64,000 bases of DNA from Allomyces arbusculus (GCA_027604705.1 JADHYV010000061.1:1-64000); one strand, 5' to 3'. Positions 34,501 to 46,689 are shown, counted from the first letter of the stretch. Program-made: numbers and translations. Notes: generated by a model from the letters alone, not told the origin.

Positions 34501-35301
34501 TACCACTGCCCGTCGGCGACTCGAGCAGCGCGTTCGACTTGTCCTTGAGTGCTTTGATAATCTATGTTTCGCGAGTCTTAATGAGCTCTCCTGAGACACA
34601 TCAATCCAAAGCAAGACCATCATTTTTCGCACCTTGGACATCATCTGTATTTGCGATGGGTACGCGTCAAACGGAAACTGCACTTTGACCCCGGACATTG
34701 TATACGTCTTGCCCGACGCCGGGTCCGGCATCGTATCCTCGTCAGGCGTCGGCGACCCGTGGTCACTCGCGCGGTCGAAATCAATCCTTGCCTGATACCG
34801 CCCTCCTCTGCCACCACCATTCTCGCCCTTGCCCCCACGTCCTCGACCGCGCGCACTTCCCGCACCGCGCGGGAACTTGGTCACTTTTCCGCGGCCGGCA
34901 CCAGACGTGTCGGGTCCGCGCTTGAGACTGCGGAACACGCCGACGTTCGTGCTCGTACTGAGTGGGCCCGGTGGCGGCGCAGATGACAGGCCGGAAGCGG
35001 GTGCGTGGACGGGAACGGGTGGGGCGAAGGGGCGCGCAGGTAATTGCGAGTAGCGTGGACGAAGGATCGTCGGCTCGTCGCTGCTGAGATCCGCGGGCTG
35101 GACGGCCCACGGGACGCGGCGCGCGACGGGTATCCGCGGGCTCGCGGCAGCGGCGGTGCCGGGCATGCCGGGTGGAACGGGTCGAGTCGCAGCTGGTGTC
35201 GCGCCATGGCTTGGGGCGGTGCTGGGCCCGGCGGTTGGGGCCGGCGTGGTCGCGGGTCGTGCATTCGATGACGGCGGAGACCCGCCGTGGTTTGCGTCCA
35301 T
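31501..35301 (-). CDS. BRIP1: FANCJ/BRIP1-type 5'-3' DNA helicase (XPD family, Fe-S)
   Basis: Six exons (34633-35301, 33708-34561, 33388-33633, 33051-33322, 32418-32973, 31501-32344) give about 1146 aa. After a disordered Pro/Gly/Arg-rich N-terminus of about 190 residues comes [20 protein letters not shown], the FANCJ entry motif, then Walker [15 protein letters not shown] (about 237-250). Fe-S cysteines follow in [20 protein letters not shown] and GCPYFASR, with box II DEAHN split by an intron. Later motifs are [51 protein letters not shown] and [24 protein letters not shown] unwinds G-quadruplexes and acts in crosslink repair. The ordering and wording match BRIP1 rather than DDX11 or RTEL1. 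The C-terminus is a short acidic patch plus ASPAR-rich repeats. The exon 1/2 boundary is good to about 1 nt. Confidence 0.93.
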
Positions 35302-35544
35302 TGGAAGAAACGGCCGTCGTCGTCGGCACCGTGGTCAGCGCCGAGCTCTCGAGCATCAAGTGCAGCACGATGGCTGGACGGAGCTGGACGAAATCCTGTC
35401 CCGATCTTGTCCCAGTCTTGGTGACTCGTAACTCGGTGACCACGTTCGAGTTGGTGGCTCGTCGTGTTTGAATCATCCTTCTTTTCAACACAAGACTTGC
35501 TTGACACGACCACAAACCAATACACGCCGCCGCTTCCAACCACG

Positions 35545-36350
35545 ATGCTCTGGCACAAACTTGCTGCAACGGCCGTCTCGACGACGGGCCGGACGCTGTG
35601 GCAGACTGTGTCTGCAAGGAGACCACCGTTCCCAGCCGTCGCCGCACAACCCATCCTTGGCCGAAATCCTGCAAGTCAATGGTGGTTCACCACATCCCAC
35701 GGAGCGGCGAGGAATTTAAATGAAACCACCTCATTCAATGACCACCTGGCAGCTGAGGGCGAGAGGGGCGAAGCGCACACGACCGGCACGGCTGATGGTG
35801 TCGATATCAGCAATCATGGCGCAGAGCAGGACATCAACAAGTCGGATCCCGCTCCGCCAGCGTCCATTTCCGCCGCGCCCAAGTCCAAAAAGCCTTCTCC
35901 ACTGGCAGCGGCCACTCCCGTCGCGATCACACTCGACGAAACCGAGCTCGAGGAGCGGTTCATCAAGGGCGGCGGGAACGGCGGCCAGAAAATCAACAAG
36001 GTGTGCTGCATCTCTGCGAGTAATCGACCAAGCACGCGCATTTTTCATCTCAGTCTTGGCGACTCTAGACGTCCAATTGCGTGGTGCTCGTCCACAAGCC
36101 GACCGGCATCCAAGTGCGGTGCCAGGAAACGCGGTCGCTCACCGACAACCGCCGCATCGCACGCAAGATCCTCAAACTCAAGCTTGACGATCACTTCAAC
36201 GGCGCGCTCAGCAAGCGCAACCAAAAGGCCGAGGCCGAGCGCCGCAAGAAACAAAAGAAGAAGCAGCGCGCCAAGAAGAAGTATGCCGCCAACGACGCGC
36301 CTCCCGAGGCCGAGGACGGGAAGGAGGGTGGAGAGTCCGCCCCAGCATGA
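35545..36350 (+). CDS. mitochondrial translation release/rescue factor (GGQ domain, MTRFR/Rso55-like)
   Basis: Exons 35545-36000 and 36069-36350 join in phase to 245 aa. The N-terminus (MLWHKLAATAVSTTGRTLWQ) is basic and acid-free, suiting mitochondrial import, and is followed by a low-complexity linker. The RF-1 domain begins LDETELEERFIKGGGNGGQK with the catalytic GGQ at residues 146-148. An intron follows INK, then TSNCVVLVHKPTGIQVRCQE, TRSLTDNRRIARKILKLKLD and a Lys/Arg-rich C-terminal helix (KKQKKKQRAKKKYA). This is the layout of human MTRFR (C12orf65) and yeast Rso55, codon-independent peptidyl-tRNA hydrolases that rescue stalled mitoribosomes. The residue before the second Gly pair is Asn where Pro is commoner. 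The gene is divergent from FANCJ with 243 nt between starts. Confidence 0.9.
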
Positions 36351-36605
36351 AGCGCGTTCGATATTTATCTTTTTTTTTGCTCGGGAACATCTGTCGCGGC
36401 TGTCGTCATGTCTCCCCTCCACCGGAACCGTGAACAGGAACAAACTGGCTTTCATTCAAACTCGCCAAAAACTGCGCTCAAGGACAAGGTGCCCTTGCGC
36501 TCGAAACTGTACATAACACGACACAAACTCCTCCTCCTCCCACGTCCGACGTCCTTGCATTGACGACATGGCGAGCTGGCGCCACGACCCAGCCGGGCCC
36601 CACCC

Positions 36606-37964
36606 CTAATCCTCGGCAGCCGCCGCGACCGCATCGGCGAACTCACCACCCGACCCAGGTCGCTCACAGGGCCTGCGCGGCGCCGTGACCACGACGGGCA
36701 CATGGTCTCTCGGCCCAAACACTTCGTCGCGGATCGCGCACTCGCCTAGCAACGGTGCAAGCCGCTCGTTTGCGATAATGTAGTCAAGCCGCCACCCGAT
36801 CCCCTTGGCGCGGTTGTGTTTGGCCCGGCGCGAGAAGAACGTGTACTGCTCTTGCGGCAGCGGGCGCTGGTGCCGCCACACATCGACCACGTTCGTCGCC
36901 TCGAGGAACGACGTAAACCCATCGTGTTCTTGCTGCGTGAACCCGGCGGTCCTGTGAACGGCCATCACGTCCGGGTGAGTTCAAAAAGTGGTGGAGAATG
37001 ACCAAAACGCGCCATGGACGTACTTTGCGTTGGTCGCTGGCCGCGCCAAGTCATGCACGCCGTGCGCGACATTCATATCCCCGCACAAGAGAACCGGTTG
37101 TTGGCGATCAAGCTCGCGCACGTACTGCGTGAGCGCGCGGTCCCAGTCGCGCTTAAGCGCGAGCCGCTGCAGGTCCCGACCAGCGCTCGGCACGTGGCCG
37201 CCACAACAAACACGCCCGGGAACTCGAGCGTAATGGTGCGCCCTTCCTCGTCGTCGGCGAGGTCTGTCCCGCGCAGGCCGAAGGTGACTTTGAGCGGCTT
37301 CATCGTCGAGAGCACGGCCGACCCGGCGTACCCGCCCTTGACGTCTTCGTCGGGGTAGGCAAAGTAGTTGTGTGGGGAGGAGAAATCGAGCGGCGAGAAA
37401 AGGTTCGACGAGGGCTTGGTGTGCATCTTAGTCTCTTGCATGCACACGATCGCAGGCTGCTCCATGTCGAGGTAGGTGTCGGCACCTGGTTGGATGGAGC
37501 AAGTGATGAGCGTATTGCCGATCAGAGCAGCGATGAAGAACATGATCCACACGCACCTTTTTGAGAGCGGCCCGCAGGTCGTTCACCATCCACGTCGCGA
37601 CCTTGATGTGGCCGTCAGGGCACGGGGCCCAGTGCTCGCCGAGATCTTGCGGAATCGATTCGTTGTTTGGAAATGGCGACGTGAACTGTTCAGCGGGAGC
37701 GGCATCCTCGCCCTTTGAGCCTTTGGCCGTCGTTTCTTGCTTCTTGGCTGGACACTTGGCGGGAGCGGGTTCGCGATTGTTGCCCGGCTCGTATTCGTTT
37801 TCGTCATCGTCGTCGCTCTCCTCCTGCTGTTCCATGTCGGAGCTGAGGTGGTCGTCGTCGCTGTAATTGTCCTGCTTCTTCTTGCCGGGCTTGGTGCGCG
37901 GTTTGAGCCCCGCGGCCTTGCGCTTGGGTTGGCGGCGCGTCGCGGGCGGCATGTTGGTGCACAT
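36606..37964 (-). CDS. APN2-like/APE1: APE1/exonuclease III-type AP endonuclease, reading frame interrupted once
   Basis: An acidic and basic N-terminus (PKRKAAGLKPRTKPGKKK, then an Asp/Glu run) precedes IKVATWMVNDLRAALKK. After an intron come AIVCMQETKMHTKPSSNLFS, GGYAGSAVLS, then DLQRLALKRDWDRALTQYV, VLLCGDMNVAHGVHDLARP, an intron (about 36940-37004), TAGFTQQEHDGFTSFLEATN, GWRLDYIIANERLAPLL and PRDHVPVVV. These are the motifs of APE1, which incises DNA at abasic sites in base-excision repair. Two oddities: the Asn of the usual W-N-V-N/D-G-L-R-A motif is Met here, and between GVFVVAA and the expected YVPSAGRDLQ (about 37188-37204) one base appears to be missing, so the frame breaks without an intron. 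The latter is probably an assembly error. The start may be 37964 or 37952. Confidence 0.85.
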
Positions 37965-38391
37965 CTGGCCTCGTCGTGTTGGTGCGGAGAGCGAGGACGG
38001 CCCGCGGGTGGAGCCGCGGAGGGGGGGGGGATGGAACTGCACGGTCGAACAAGTCACTCATGGTCTGGCTGGCCGCCGCCGGCCGCCCAGCACGCGGTGG
38101 GCATCGGCGGGCAGCGCGGCGCAGCGAACAGCAGCAAAAAACGCGTCTCTCAAGCGACCTGTCACACGCATCCTGTCGGCGCTGCCCTCCACCCGCATTT
38201 CCACCGCACACACCTGATCGCGTCAAGATCACAGACGACCTGATCCACGAATCCGTCGGTGCGACCAGCGTGCGACCGGCCGCACCACCAACGACATCGC
38301 GCCGCCAACAGCACCCGCTGCAACCTGTTGCAATAGCACGCGTGCCGTTCTCCCAACCGCGACCCCCTCCCAAGCTTTCCAGTACCCCGAC
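37965..38391. other. divergent promoter region, APE1 / centrin
   Basis: 427 nt between divergent starts. It has a run of 10 G at 38021-38030 shortly upstream of APE1. No gene seen. Confidence 0.6.
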
Positions 38392-39042
38392 ATGATGGTT
38401 CGGCTCAATCCTCCGCTTTCGTCGCCCCAACGCCTCTCTTTCCTTTCGCTCACCTTGCGTCTTCACCCAGTCGTCTCTCAAGAAGCCCGCGTCGGGCGCC
38501 GGCGCCAAGAAGCCGCCACGCGCCGAGCTCACGCCCGAGCAAAAACAGGAGATTCGCGAGGCGTTTGACCTGTTCGACACGGACGGGTCCGGGTCGATCG
38601 ACTCTAAGGAACTGAAGGTCGCGATGCGCGCGCTCGGGTTTGAGCCGAAAAAGGAGGAAATCAAGAAAATGATCCAGGAGATTGATCGCAACGGGTCCGG
38701 GTCGATTGATTTCAACGAGTTTCTCGAGCTGATGGCGGGCAAGATGGTACTTGTTGGTCAAGGTGTGGGAAATGCATGAGAGTAGGGACTCACTGCGGTC
38801 TGCCTGATTGATAGGCTGAGCGCGACTCGCGCGAGGAAATTCTCAAGGCCTTCAAGCTGTTTGACGACGATACGACGGGCAAAATCTCGTTCAAGAACCT
38901 CAAACGTGTCGCGCGCGAGCTCGGCGAGAACTTGACCGACGAGGAGCTACAGGAGATGATCGACGAGGCCGACCGCGACGGTGACGGCGAGATCAACGAA
39001 GAAGAGTTTTTGCGCATCATGAAAAAGACCAACCTTTACTGA
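38392..39042 (+). CDS. CDC31/CETN: centrin
   Basis: Exons 38392-38397 (just two Met codons), 38471-38746 and 38815-39042 give 169 aa. A basic N-terminus ([20 protein letters not shown]) precedes four EF-hands. Loops at 38-49 ([12 protein letters not shown]), 74-85 ([12 protein letters not shown]) and 147-158 ([12 protein letters not shown]) have all calcium ligands. Loop 111-122 ([12 protein letters not shown]) ends in Asn, as in animal centrins. The C-terminus [11 protein letters not shown] is the centrin signature. Centrins are calcium-binding proteins of basal bodies, spindle poles and nuclear pores. Such a close match to animal and algal centrin fits a flagellated fungus with a true centriole. 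The first exon is placed from the ATGATG|GTTCGG junction, which keeps phase 0. Confidence 0.95.
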
Positions 39043-39237
39043 TCCTGCGCGCGCAGCACGATTCGGTTGGTGGACCGACTATTATTGAAGATGTTCAGAC
39101 GTGATACTGGCAACCCGAAATGAATCCATTTTTTGACCCAACGCTCCCAACGAGCGGCCGGAGACTTGAGTGCGACACTTGTGCAAAGATGACCAAAATT
39201 GCATTCTCAATCCAGCACCGACACGGTCCGGTCCACT

Positions 39238-42200
39238 TCACTCGACATGGCTGAACGCGTCCATCGCGGCATCCTCGTCCTCTTCCTCTTCCTCCTCGCC
39301 CGCACTCCCTGACTGGTCCTCATCGTCCCCTCGCTCAAACTCCTCATCACTATCGGGCTCCACTAACTTCTTCCCGCGCGCCGTCGACCGGCGTGACGAC
39401 CGCCTTGTCGGTGTTTCCACGCGCTCGTACGCCTTCAATTTCCTTGGCGTCTTGGGCCGCTTGGGCTCGCGCCCTCCCGCAGCCGCACTCTCCGACGGCC
39501 GTTTCCGCGCACCTGCGCCTGCGGCCACGGCCGCATTCGCTGTTGCGAGCATCCCCTCGGGCAAGTAACTCTTGCGCGCATTCGCCTCAGCCTCGTCGTC
39601 GGGTAACGGTGCGAGAATGTCCCTGGGCACATCGAGCGGTGAGCCCGAGTAGGCGGCGAGGGGCCATGAGTGCAGCCGGCACCGGTCACGCACGTGCTTG
39701 GTGGTTAAGTCCGCAAGGAGGTACATATTTGTATCGACGCGCGCGGTTTCATCATCGTCGTCACCGATACGCGTGCGGCACTGCTTCGTGCGTGTGAGCA
39801 AGTGCAGGAGCGCAGCGACGCGGTCGGCGCGCAAGACCGCATCGAGATACATGTCGACATAGACCATAGCGAGCTTCGCGTCGTCAATCTCGCTTCTGAA
39901 CGACGGCGCGTGAGCGAGAATGTGCAGGAGCCGCGGTAACGCGAGCTCCACAACGTGCGTCGCCTGCAGTTGCGGTGCGCCCGCGAGCATTTTCAGGACT
40001 GCACCCATGGCCGCGCGCAACGTCGCGTCCGGGTCGTTGGCAACCAGGCACAGGACGGGCAGGAACCGCGGCGGGAGTTGGCCCACGGGGAGGAGCGTCT
40101 TGACCTTGCTCACGAGCGCCGTGCGCACTTGCTGCACGGGGTCTTCGAGCAGTCGCGCCCATCGTAGGTAGAGCCGCTCCGGTAAGACCCCCACCCCATC
40201 ACCACGCGGGCCCGACCCGTTCAGTTCCCTGGTTTTCGCAAGGCGCAAGAACGCGCGCCCCGCCGCGTGACGCAATGCCGACGCGGCAAATGGCGGCAAG
40301 TCGTCGACAAGCTTCCCTTCCTTCGCGAGAATCTTGTCGAGAAGACGCACGACCGGGACGGCCGTTTCGCGCGCGAGCGCCGCGGTCGAGGGAGACTTGG
40401 CGAGCGCGACGACGCGGTTCGTGAGCACCTTGACGGCCAGGACCTGTCCGTGGGTCTCGGCGGGCAATTGGTCGCGGTCGATCCACTCGGACCGCACGTC
40501 GGCAACGTACGACGTTTTGAGCACGCGTACGAGCCGTGGAGTCGCGGCTGACGCGGCCAGGTCCTCGTACAGGTCGACCTGGAACTTGGCGAACTTGACG
40601 AGGTGCTGCAGAGCTGCAACAAAGTCGGTCGGGTTCGGCTCGTCCTGTTCGAGCACGTCGACGGCCTTGAAGAGCATGTCCTCGCACTGCGGCATGTTGC
40701 CGTTGCGCGCGACAATTGTTGCGACCAAGCCCGCACACTCGGCGGTCTTGGCGTGCGCGAGCACGCGCCGCGTCGTCCTCTCGTCGAGCGGCACCTGCTC
40801 ACTCGTCTTCGCGAGCAGGTGCAGCATCAGTGCCGGTGCCTCGTCGAGGACCGCCACGATCTGGTCGCGGTACACGGTGACCACTTCCGGGAATGAATGC
40901 GCGACGGTACGAAGCAGCGCGTCTGCGGCACGGCGTAGCCGCACGGCCCACCCAGTCTCGCGATCGACCGCGCGGTCGAGCAAGTGCGGGACCATTTCGC
41001 GCGCGACAATGAAGGGCGTCATGCGGCGCGCAATTAGGCCAAGGACGGTCGCGGATCCCGGGATCACGGCCTCGACACGGCGCAACACGTCCTTGGCGGC
41101 CTTGCGCAGGTCCTTGAAGTCGCGCGTCGACCATGCGAGCAATGCGCGGAATCCGGTGCCCCATTCCGGATCGTACTGCTTGACGACCTGGTTCAGGACC
41201 GTGGCCCCCTGAGCTGGGTCGGGTAGCCGCGCGGCCATGCTGGCAATCAGCGTCTGTATGCGCGTCTGCAGTCGCGCGTCCACGGTCTGCGTGAGGTCGG
41301 GCGTCGCATACTGCTCGGCGACCGTCAAAAACTCGGCCATTTCACGCCTCGTCACCTGCTGCCTCGTGAGCACCGAGACAAAGGCGCGGTTTGCGCGGTC
41401 GTCGTCGGTCGTTGCGCTAAGGAACCACAGCAGCCGCTGCGTCGCCGCGCGCCAGTCGGGCGGTGCTCCCTTGGGCGTATCCTTGGCCGCGTGCACGACC
41501 GTTTCAATTAGCGTGTTTTCGAGAATCGCAGTCAGCTGTGCGTCGTTCAAGTAGGCGCTCGCGAGCACGTCACGAGGAATCCACTGGAACGCGGCCATCA
41601 GGTCCTGCACTTCGTCGTCCACCAAATTTGTGTCGGCGAGCTGGTACTGCGAGTGCTCGGCAACCCCGCCGATCTGCGACTGCGTCTGTGAGTCACCAGT
41701 TGCACCACCGGCTGCCGGGATCGCGGGCAAGACGACTTCCATGACCTTTTTCCACAGGTCGCCGACGGCCTTCATCGCCTCCATGCGCACGCTCAGCCGC
41801 TTATCCTTGATGCGCGACCCAATCGCGTCAAAGACATTGGCCGTGACAAACCGGCGCACCGTATCGAACTCGATCTGGGGCACAATCTGGCACGCGGCGA
41901 GCCGCACCTTCTCGTCCACATCGAGCAACCGCTGCGTGAGCGCCTCGTTGAGCTCGGGTGCCAAGTGCACTGCGTGCCGGTTATACACGTCCGGGACCAG
42001 CGATAACCACTGCAGCCGAATTTGGGCCACCTTGTCGTTTCGCCGGTTCAGCCAGCCCTTCCAGGCTCCCGGGTACAGTCGGAAGAGCAGCTGGTGCGGG
42101 TGCGCGAGCATCGCCCCGAGCGTCTTGATGGCCAACGACCGGAATGTCTGGTGCTCCGCAACAAGCTCTTCTTCGAGCTGCGGGACCACATTGAGTAGCA

Positions 42201-43120
42201 GCGACGGCGCCACGGTAAACAGCTCGACCATGAGGTTGTGCGCGTCGGTTAGGTCGGCCAAGTCGGTGGCTTTTCCTTGGTGCACGACACGCACGGCCGT
42301 GAGAATGATGTCGGTGAAGTATTGGCACACGTATTTCTGCAAGTGGTCCGACGCGCTGCGCGCGACCTGCACGGCCATGGCGTGCGCGAGTTCGGTTTCG
42401 GGGAGCCGGATTTTTTCGAGCAGCAAAATCGTCACGTCCATGGGCACCGACGCCGACTCTTCAATGAGCACGGTCATCAGCTCGACGGCGTATTGGATCA
42501 GTGCCGGCGGGTGCGCGCGCGAGAGTTTCGAGAGCAAAGTCGAGAAGAAATCGAGCATAAGGTCATCGGCCGAGTCGAGTTCCGTGGCGAGCGTGATGGA
42601 TCGAATGACGGAGAGCGACGTGAGCAGGTGCGCGTAGTAGGCGTGGTACGCGTCGTCAACGTTGCCAATGGCGCGCAGTTGCAGGGCAAACAGCTCGAAA
42701 ATGGCCTTGATCTGATCGTCCTCGTAGGGCGCTTCGGGCGCGTAGATGCGCAGGATTTCGGCGAGGCAGCAGGCGACGAGAATGCGCACGCCGCGGTCGC
42801 GGTGGTTGAGGAGCGAGGGGGTGACGAGATCCTTGGCGACATGGTTGCATGAGGAAGCGTCGGTCGAGTCCTGGCGCAGATCGACGAGCTTTTCAAATAG
42901 CGTCTATTGAGAGATACGTGGGTGCACGGGAATTGGTTGACGGGTCCGAATTGGCATTACAGGATCAAGTTTAGCATGTCTGCCCAATGGAGCCAGGCAA
43001 GAAAGCAGGGCCGGCTACCTTGAGGCGCTTGACCAACTCGCTCGTAGAAATCGACCGCTCGCGGCCGACGAGCGGCAGCGACCATTCGAGCCGCTGCTGC
43101 GCAGGTGCCTCTTGCGCCAT
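39238..43120 (-). CDS. PDS5: sister-chromatid cohesion protein PDS5 (1255 aa)
   Basis: Exon 1 (43019-43120) encodes MAQEAPAQQRLEWSLPLVGR and STSELVKRLK, and a 115-nt intron (42904-43018) leads to TLFEKLVDLRQDSTDASS. Next comes the PDS5 hallmark GVRILVACCLAEILRIYAPE, then APYEDDQIKAIFELF. The body is HEAT-repeat helices, including LQWLSLVPDVYNRHAVHLAP and KVRLAACQIVPQIEFDTVRR. The C-terminal about 100 residues are disordered and charged (KRPKTPRKLKAYE, then acidic GEEEEEEDEDAAMDAF). PDS5 is a cohesin-associated HEAT protein that with WAPL and Eso1/ECO1 controls cohesin release and maintenance. The length is normal for fungi. It shares a 655-nt upstream region with the divergent RPN1 gene. Confidence 0.95.
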
Positions 43121-43775
43121 GCTGGGCCGAGGTTGCAATGGCGGCGGCAATGATGGCGCAGGTCCCGCTCTGCGCGGTAGTTTGACGGCTTCTCGAGCGA
43201 GCAGCTTGAGCTTAGGCCCGGTGGAGAGATGCGATACGGGCGCAAAGGTGCCGAAAGTCGCAGCGTCGTCGGTGCTGGCGAACAAATGACTTTTTGCTGT
43301 CGAGCCGGATGGTGGTCGTTCGGCCAAGTCGGCCAAGTCGGGCACGTTTGACGTGACGGCAGTGGCCAGGCAGACGGAGACGGCAAGAAGCGACGGTTCG
43401 ACTCACTGGCGTGCCGCCAGTGGTGCGGTAGAAAACGGAGGTTTATGGCAGTTCTTGGGCGTGATCGACCTCGTTCCGTGACGCTGGCGCGTTTTGCAGC
43501 TGCAGAGCAACCTCGACAGCGATCAGCCAGAGCACCAGCACACCGGCTGCCGCGCACACCATTCTTTTGACGACGAGCACGACGAGCACGACGCGCCCCG
43601 ACCTGCACCAGCACCTGCCCGGCGGCCGCACCGTTCCCCGCCTCTGATCGCAGCGTGCGCGCTCGCTGCCGCCGACACACTTTGTGCCCCATCGCTTTCA
43701 AGTCGACCAATTTATACGACGCGTCGTCGCCCCCGAATTTCTCTCAAACGCGCACCCACACACACTGCCTTCACC
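43121..43775. other. divergent promoter region, PDS5 / RPN1
   Basis: 655 nt shared by two essential genes. A TATA-like sequence faces RPN1. I found no recognisable proteasome-control element (PACE, GGTGGCAAA) by eye. Confidence 0.6.
43710..43717 (+). promoter_or_regulatory. TATA-like sequence upstream of RPN1
   Basis: TTTATACG lies about 60 nt before the RPN1 start codon, in the intergenic region shared with PDS5. It is followed by a pyrimidine-rich stretch. Position supports a core-promoter role, but no other evidence is available. Confidence 0.3.
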
Positions 43776-46689
43776 ATGACCAAGGATCTTGCCGCCGTCT
43801 CGCCGATCCCGCAGCAGGATCCGCCGCAGGAGCCCAAAAAGCCGCACGTTGACAATGGCAAGCCCATCGACGACACGCCCGAGGAGCTCGTACGCGCTGC
43901 GTCGTTTGCGCGATCAAACCGCACAAATGGAGCCCACGCTAACTGCGGTTCTGATCACCGTTATACAGAGCGAAGAGGATCTGCAGATGAAGAATGAGCT
44001 CGAGCTGTGCGTGCAGCGACTCAAGGTACCGTTCGTTTTGAACATCACCAGCGGGATCATCGCGAACTTCCTCCCCCCCCCCCCCCCACACACCTACACT
44101 CATCACGATTCTCATTTAGGAACCGAATGCCGCGCTCTATCGCGCCTCACTCGAGTCGCTGCGCACAATCATTCGCACCTCGACCAGTTCCATGACCTCG
44201 GTCCCCAAGCCCTTGAAGTTTTTGCGGCCACACTACCCGGCGCTCAAGGCCGTCTACGAGACGTGGCCCGAGTCGGGCGATAAGGTGCGTTATGACACTG
44301 TGATCGCACAGTCGATGAAATCAGAGCTAACGCGCCACATGCTCCTTCCAGGCCTTCCTCGCCGACGTTCTCTCGGTGCTCGGTATGACCTACTCTGAGG
44401 ATGGCAAGCGCGAGTCACTCAAGTTCCGCATGCTCGGCACCTCCGAGGCCGCGGGTGACTGGGGCCACGAATACGTGCGGTACGCGTTTGCTGTTTTCAC
44501 CACGCGTCGCATCCACTTTTCTCATCCTACACTTTGTTCGTAGCCACCTCGCCGCCGAAATCGGCGAAGAGTACAATGCGCGCATCACGGCCGAGCCGCC
44601 TGTCGCAACCGACGACATTGTCGCGCTCGCATTACAAATCACCCCCTTCTTCCTGCAGCACAATGCCGAGGCCGATGCCGTCGACCTGTTGCTCGAGCTC
44701 GAGGCCATCGACCAGATTGTGCCGCACGTCGACGAAAACACGTTTGCACGCGTCGGTCTCTACATGGTCTCGTGCGTGCCGTACCTGCCGTACCCTGAGG
44801 ACGAGACGGTACTGCGCGCGGCGCACGCGATTTACCGTCAAGTCAAACGGCTGCCCGAGGCGCTGATTATGGCGATGCGGCTCGACGACAAGGCGCTGAT
44901 TCAGCAAGACTATGACGCGTGCGAGGACCCGATCCAGAAGAAGCAGTTGGCGTTTATGCTGGCCCGGCAGACAGTCTCGGTCGAGGCGCAGGACGAGACC
45001 GAGCAGGAGATTTTGGCCAACGGCAAGCTGTCCGAGTCGTTCCTGGCGCTCGGCGCCGAGCTCGGGATCATGGACCCCAAGACGCCCGAGGACATTTATA
45101 AGACGCATCTCGAGACTCGTGGCACCATGGCTGATTCCGCGCGGCTCAACTTGGCCTCGACGATGGTCAATGCGTTTGTCAATGCCGGGTTTGGCAAGGA
45201 CACGCTCATGCTCGTCGAGGACTCCAAGTGGATCTACAAGAACAAGGACCACGCGATGCTGGCCGCCACGGCATCGCTCGGTATGCTGCAGCTGTGGGAC
45301 GTGGAGACAGGGCTCACGCAGATCGACAAGTACCTTTACTCGAACGAAGAGTATGTCAAGGCCGGCGCCGTGCTCGCAATTGGCATGGTCACCGCCAACG
45401 TCAAGAACGAGTCGGATCCGGCCATGGCGCTGCTCAGTGAGCACCTGACCGAGGGCCCGCTGTCGGTGCGGCTCGCGGCGATCACGGGGCTCGGCATGGC
45501 CTATGCCGGCAGTGGGCGCCAAGAGATTGCCGACATGCTCACGCCCTTGCTCGAGGACGGCGGCGAAGTGAGCTGCACGGCGGCGCTGGCGCTCGGCATG
45601 ATCATGGTGGGCACGTGCGACGGCGACCTGTCGTCGACGATTCTCACGCTGCTCATGGAGTCGCCCGCCGTGCACGCCAAGTCGCGGTTCATGGGGCTCG
45701 GTCTGGCGCTGCTCTACCTCGGCAAGCAAGAGGCGTGCGAGGCGACGCTCGAGACGCTCAAGGCGATCGAGGCGCCCATCAGCAAGTCGTTCCAAGTTCT
45801 GCTCGAGATTGCCGCTTATGCCGGCACGGGCAACGTGCTCAAAGTGCAGGCTATGACGCGGCTGTGCAGCGACCACCTCAAGGATAACGACGAGTGGCAG
45901 GCCTACACGGTGCTCGGTATTGCGCTGATTGCCATGGGCGAGGATATCGGCAACGAAATGGCGCTGCGCACGTTCAACCATTTCATGCACTATGGCGAGC
46001 CCGTCGTACGCAAGGCCGTGCCGCTAGGGATCGCGCTCCTCTGCGCGTCGAACCCGCAAGTGCACGTGCTTGACATTTTGTCCAAGTACTCGCACGACCA
46101 CGACCAAGACGTGGCCATCAACGCAATTTTCGCCATGGGTTTGGTTGGTGCCGGCACTAACAACGCGCGGCTCGCGCAAATGCTGCGGCAGCTGGCCAGC
46201 TATTATGCCAAGGACCCGAACTGCCTGTTCATGGTGCGCATTGCGCAGGGCCTGATTCATCTCGGCAAGGGTACCATGACCATCAACCCGTACCACACGA
46301 ACCGCACGCTTATGTCGCGCGTCGGTGTCGCCGGTCTGCTCACGGTCCTCGTCGCCATGACCGACGCCAAGCACCTCGTGCTCGGCAAGTCGCACTGGCT
46401 CCTCTATCATCTCGTCTCGGCCATGTACCCGCGGTTCCTGATCACGCTCGACGAAAATCTCAAGACCAAGTCGGTCTCGGTGCGCGTCGGTCAGGCCGTC
46501 GATGTTGTTGGGCAGGCGGGTCGGCCCAAGACGATCACTGGGTTCCAGACGCACAACACGCCTGTGCTCATGGCGTACGGCGAGCGCGCCGAGTTGGCGA
46601 CCGACGAGTACGTGCCGCTCGCACCGGTTATTGAGGGGCTCGTCATTGTCAAGAAGAACCCGGAGCTCATGGAAACGGACAAGGAGTAA
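43776..46689 (+). CDS. RPN1: 26S proteasome regulatory subunit RPN1 (PSMD2), 869 aa
   Basis: Five exons (43776-43889, 43969-44025, 44120-44284, 44352-44479, 44544-46689) join in phase. The N-terminus reads SEEDLQMKNELELCVQRLK, NAALYRASLESLRTIIRTST, KFLRPHYPALKAVYE and AFLADVLSVLGMTYSEDGKR, then GDWGHEYVR-HLAAEIGEEY. The toroid of proteasome/cyclosome repeats covers about residues 370-750 (AMLAATASLGMLQLWDVETG; VRLAAITGLGMAYAGSGRQE; AINAIFAMGLVGAGTNNARL). The C-terminus GFQTHNTPVLMAYGERAELA and VIEGLVIVKKNPE is typical. Rpn1 is the base subunit that docks ubiquitin receptors Rad23/Dsk2 and Ubp6. Intron 2 contains a run of 15 C residues (44073-44087) next to its acceptor. Introns cluster at the 5' end, as often in fungi. 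Confidence 0.97.
44073..44087 (+). repeat. poly-C tract (15 nt) in RPN1 intron 2
   Basis: An uninterrupted run of 15 C lies 32 nt before the acceptor of the second RPN1 intron and probably serves as its polypyrimidine tract. Such runs are prone to length errors in sequencing. Confidence 0.9.

Noticed and set aside
38021-38030. G run as a possible G-quadruplex
   Set aside because: A single run without the neighbouring G-tracts needed for a quadruplex.
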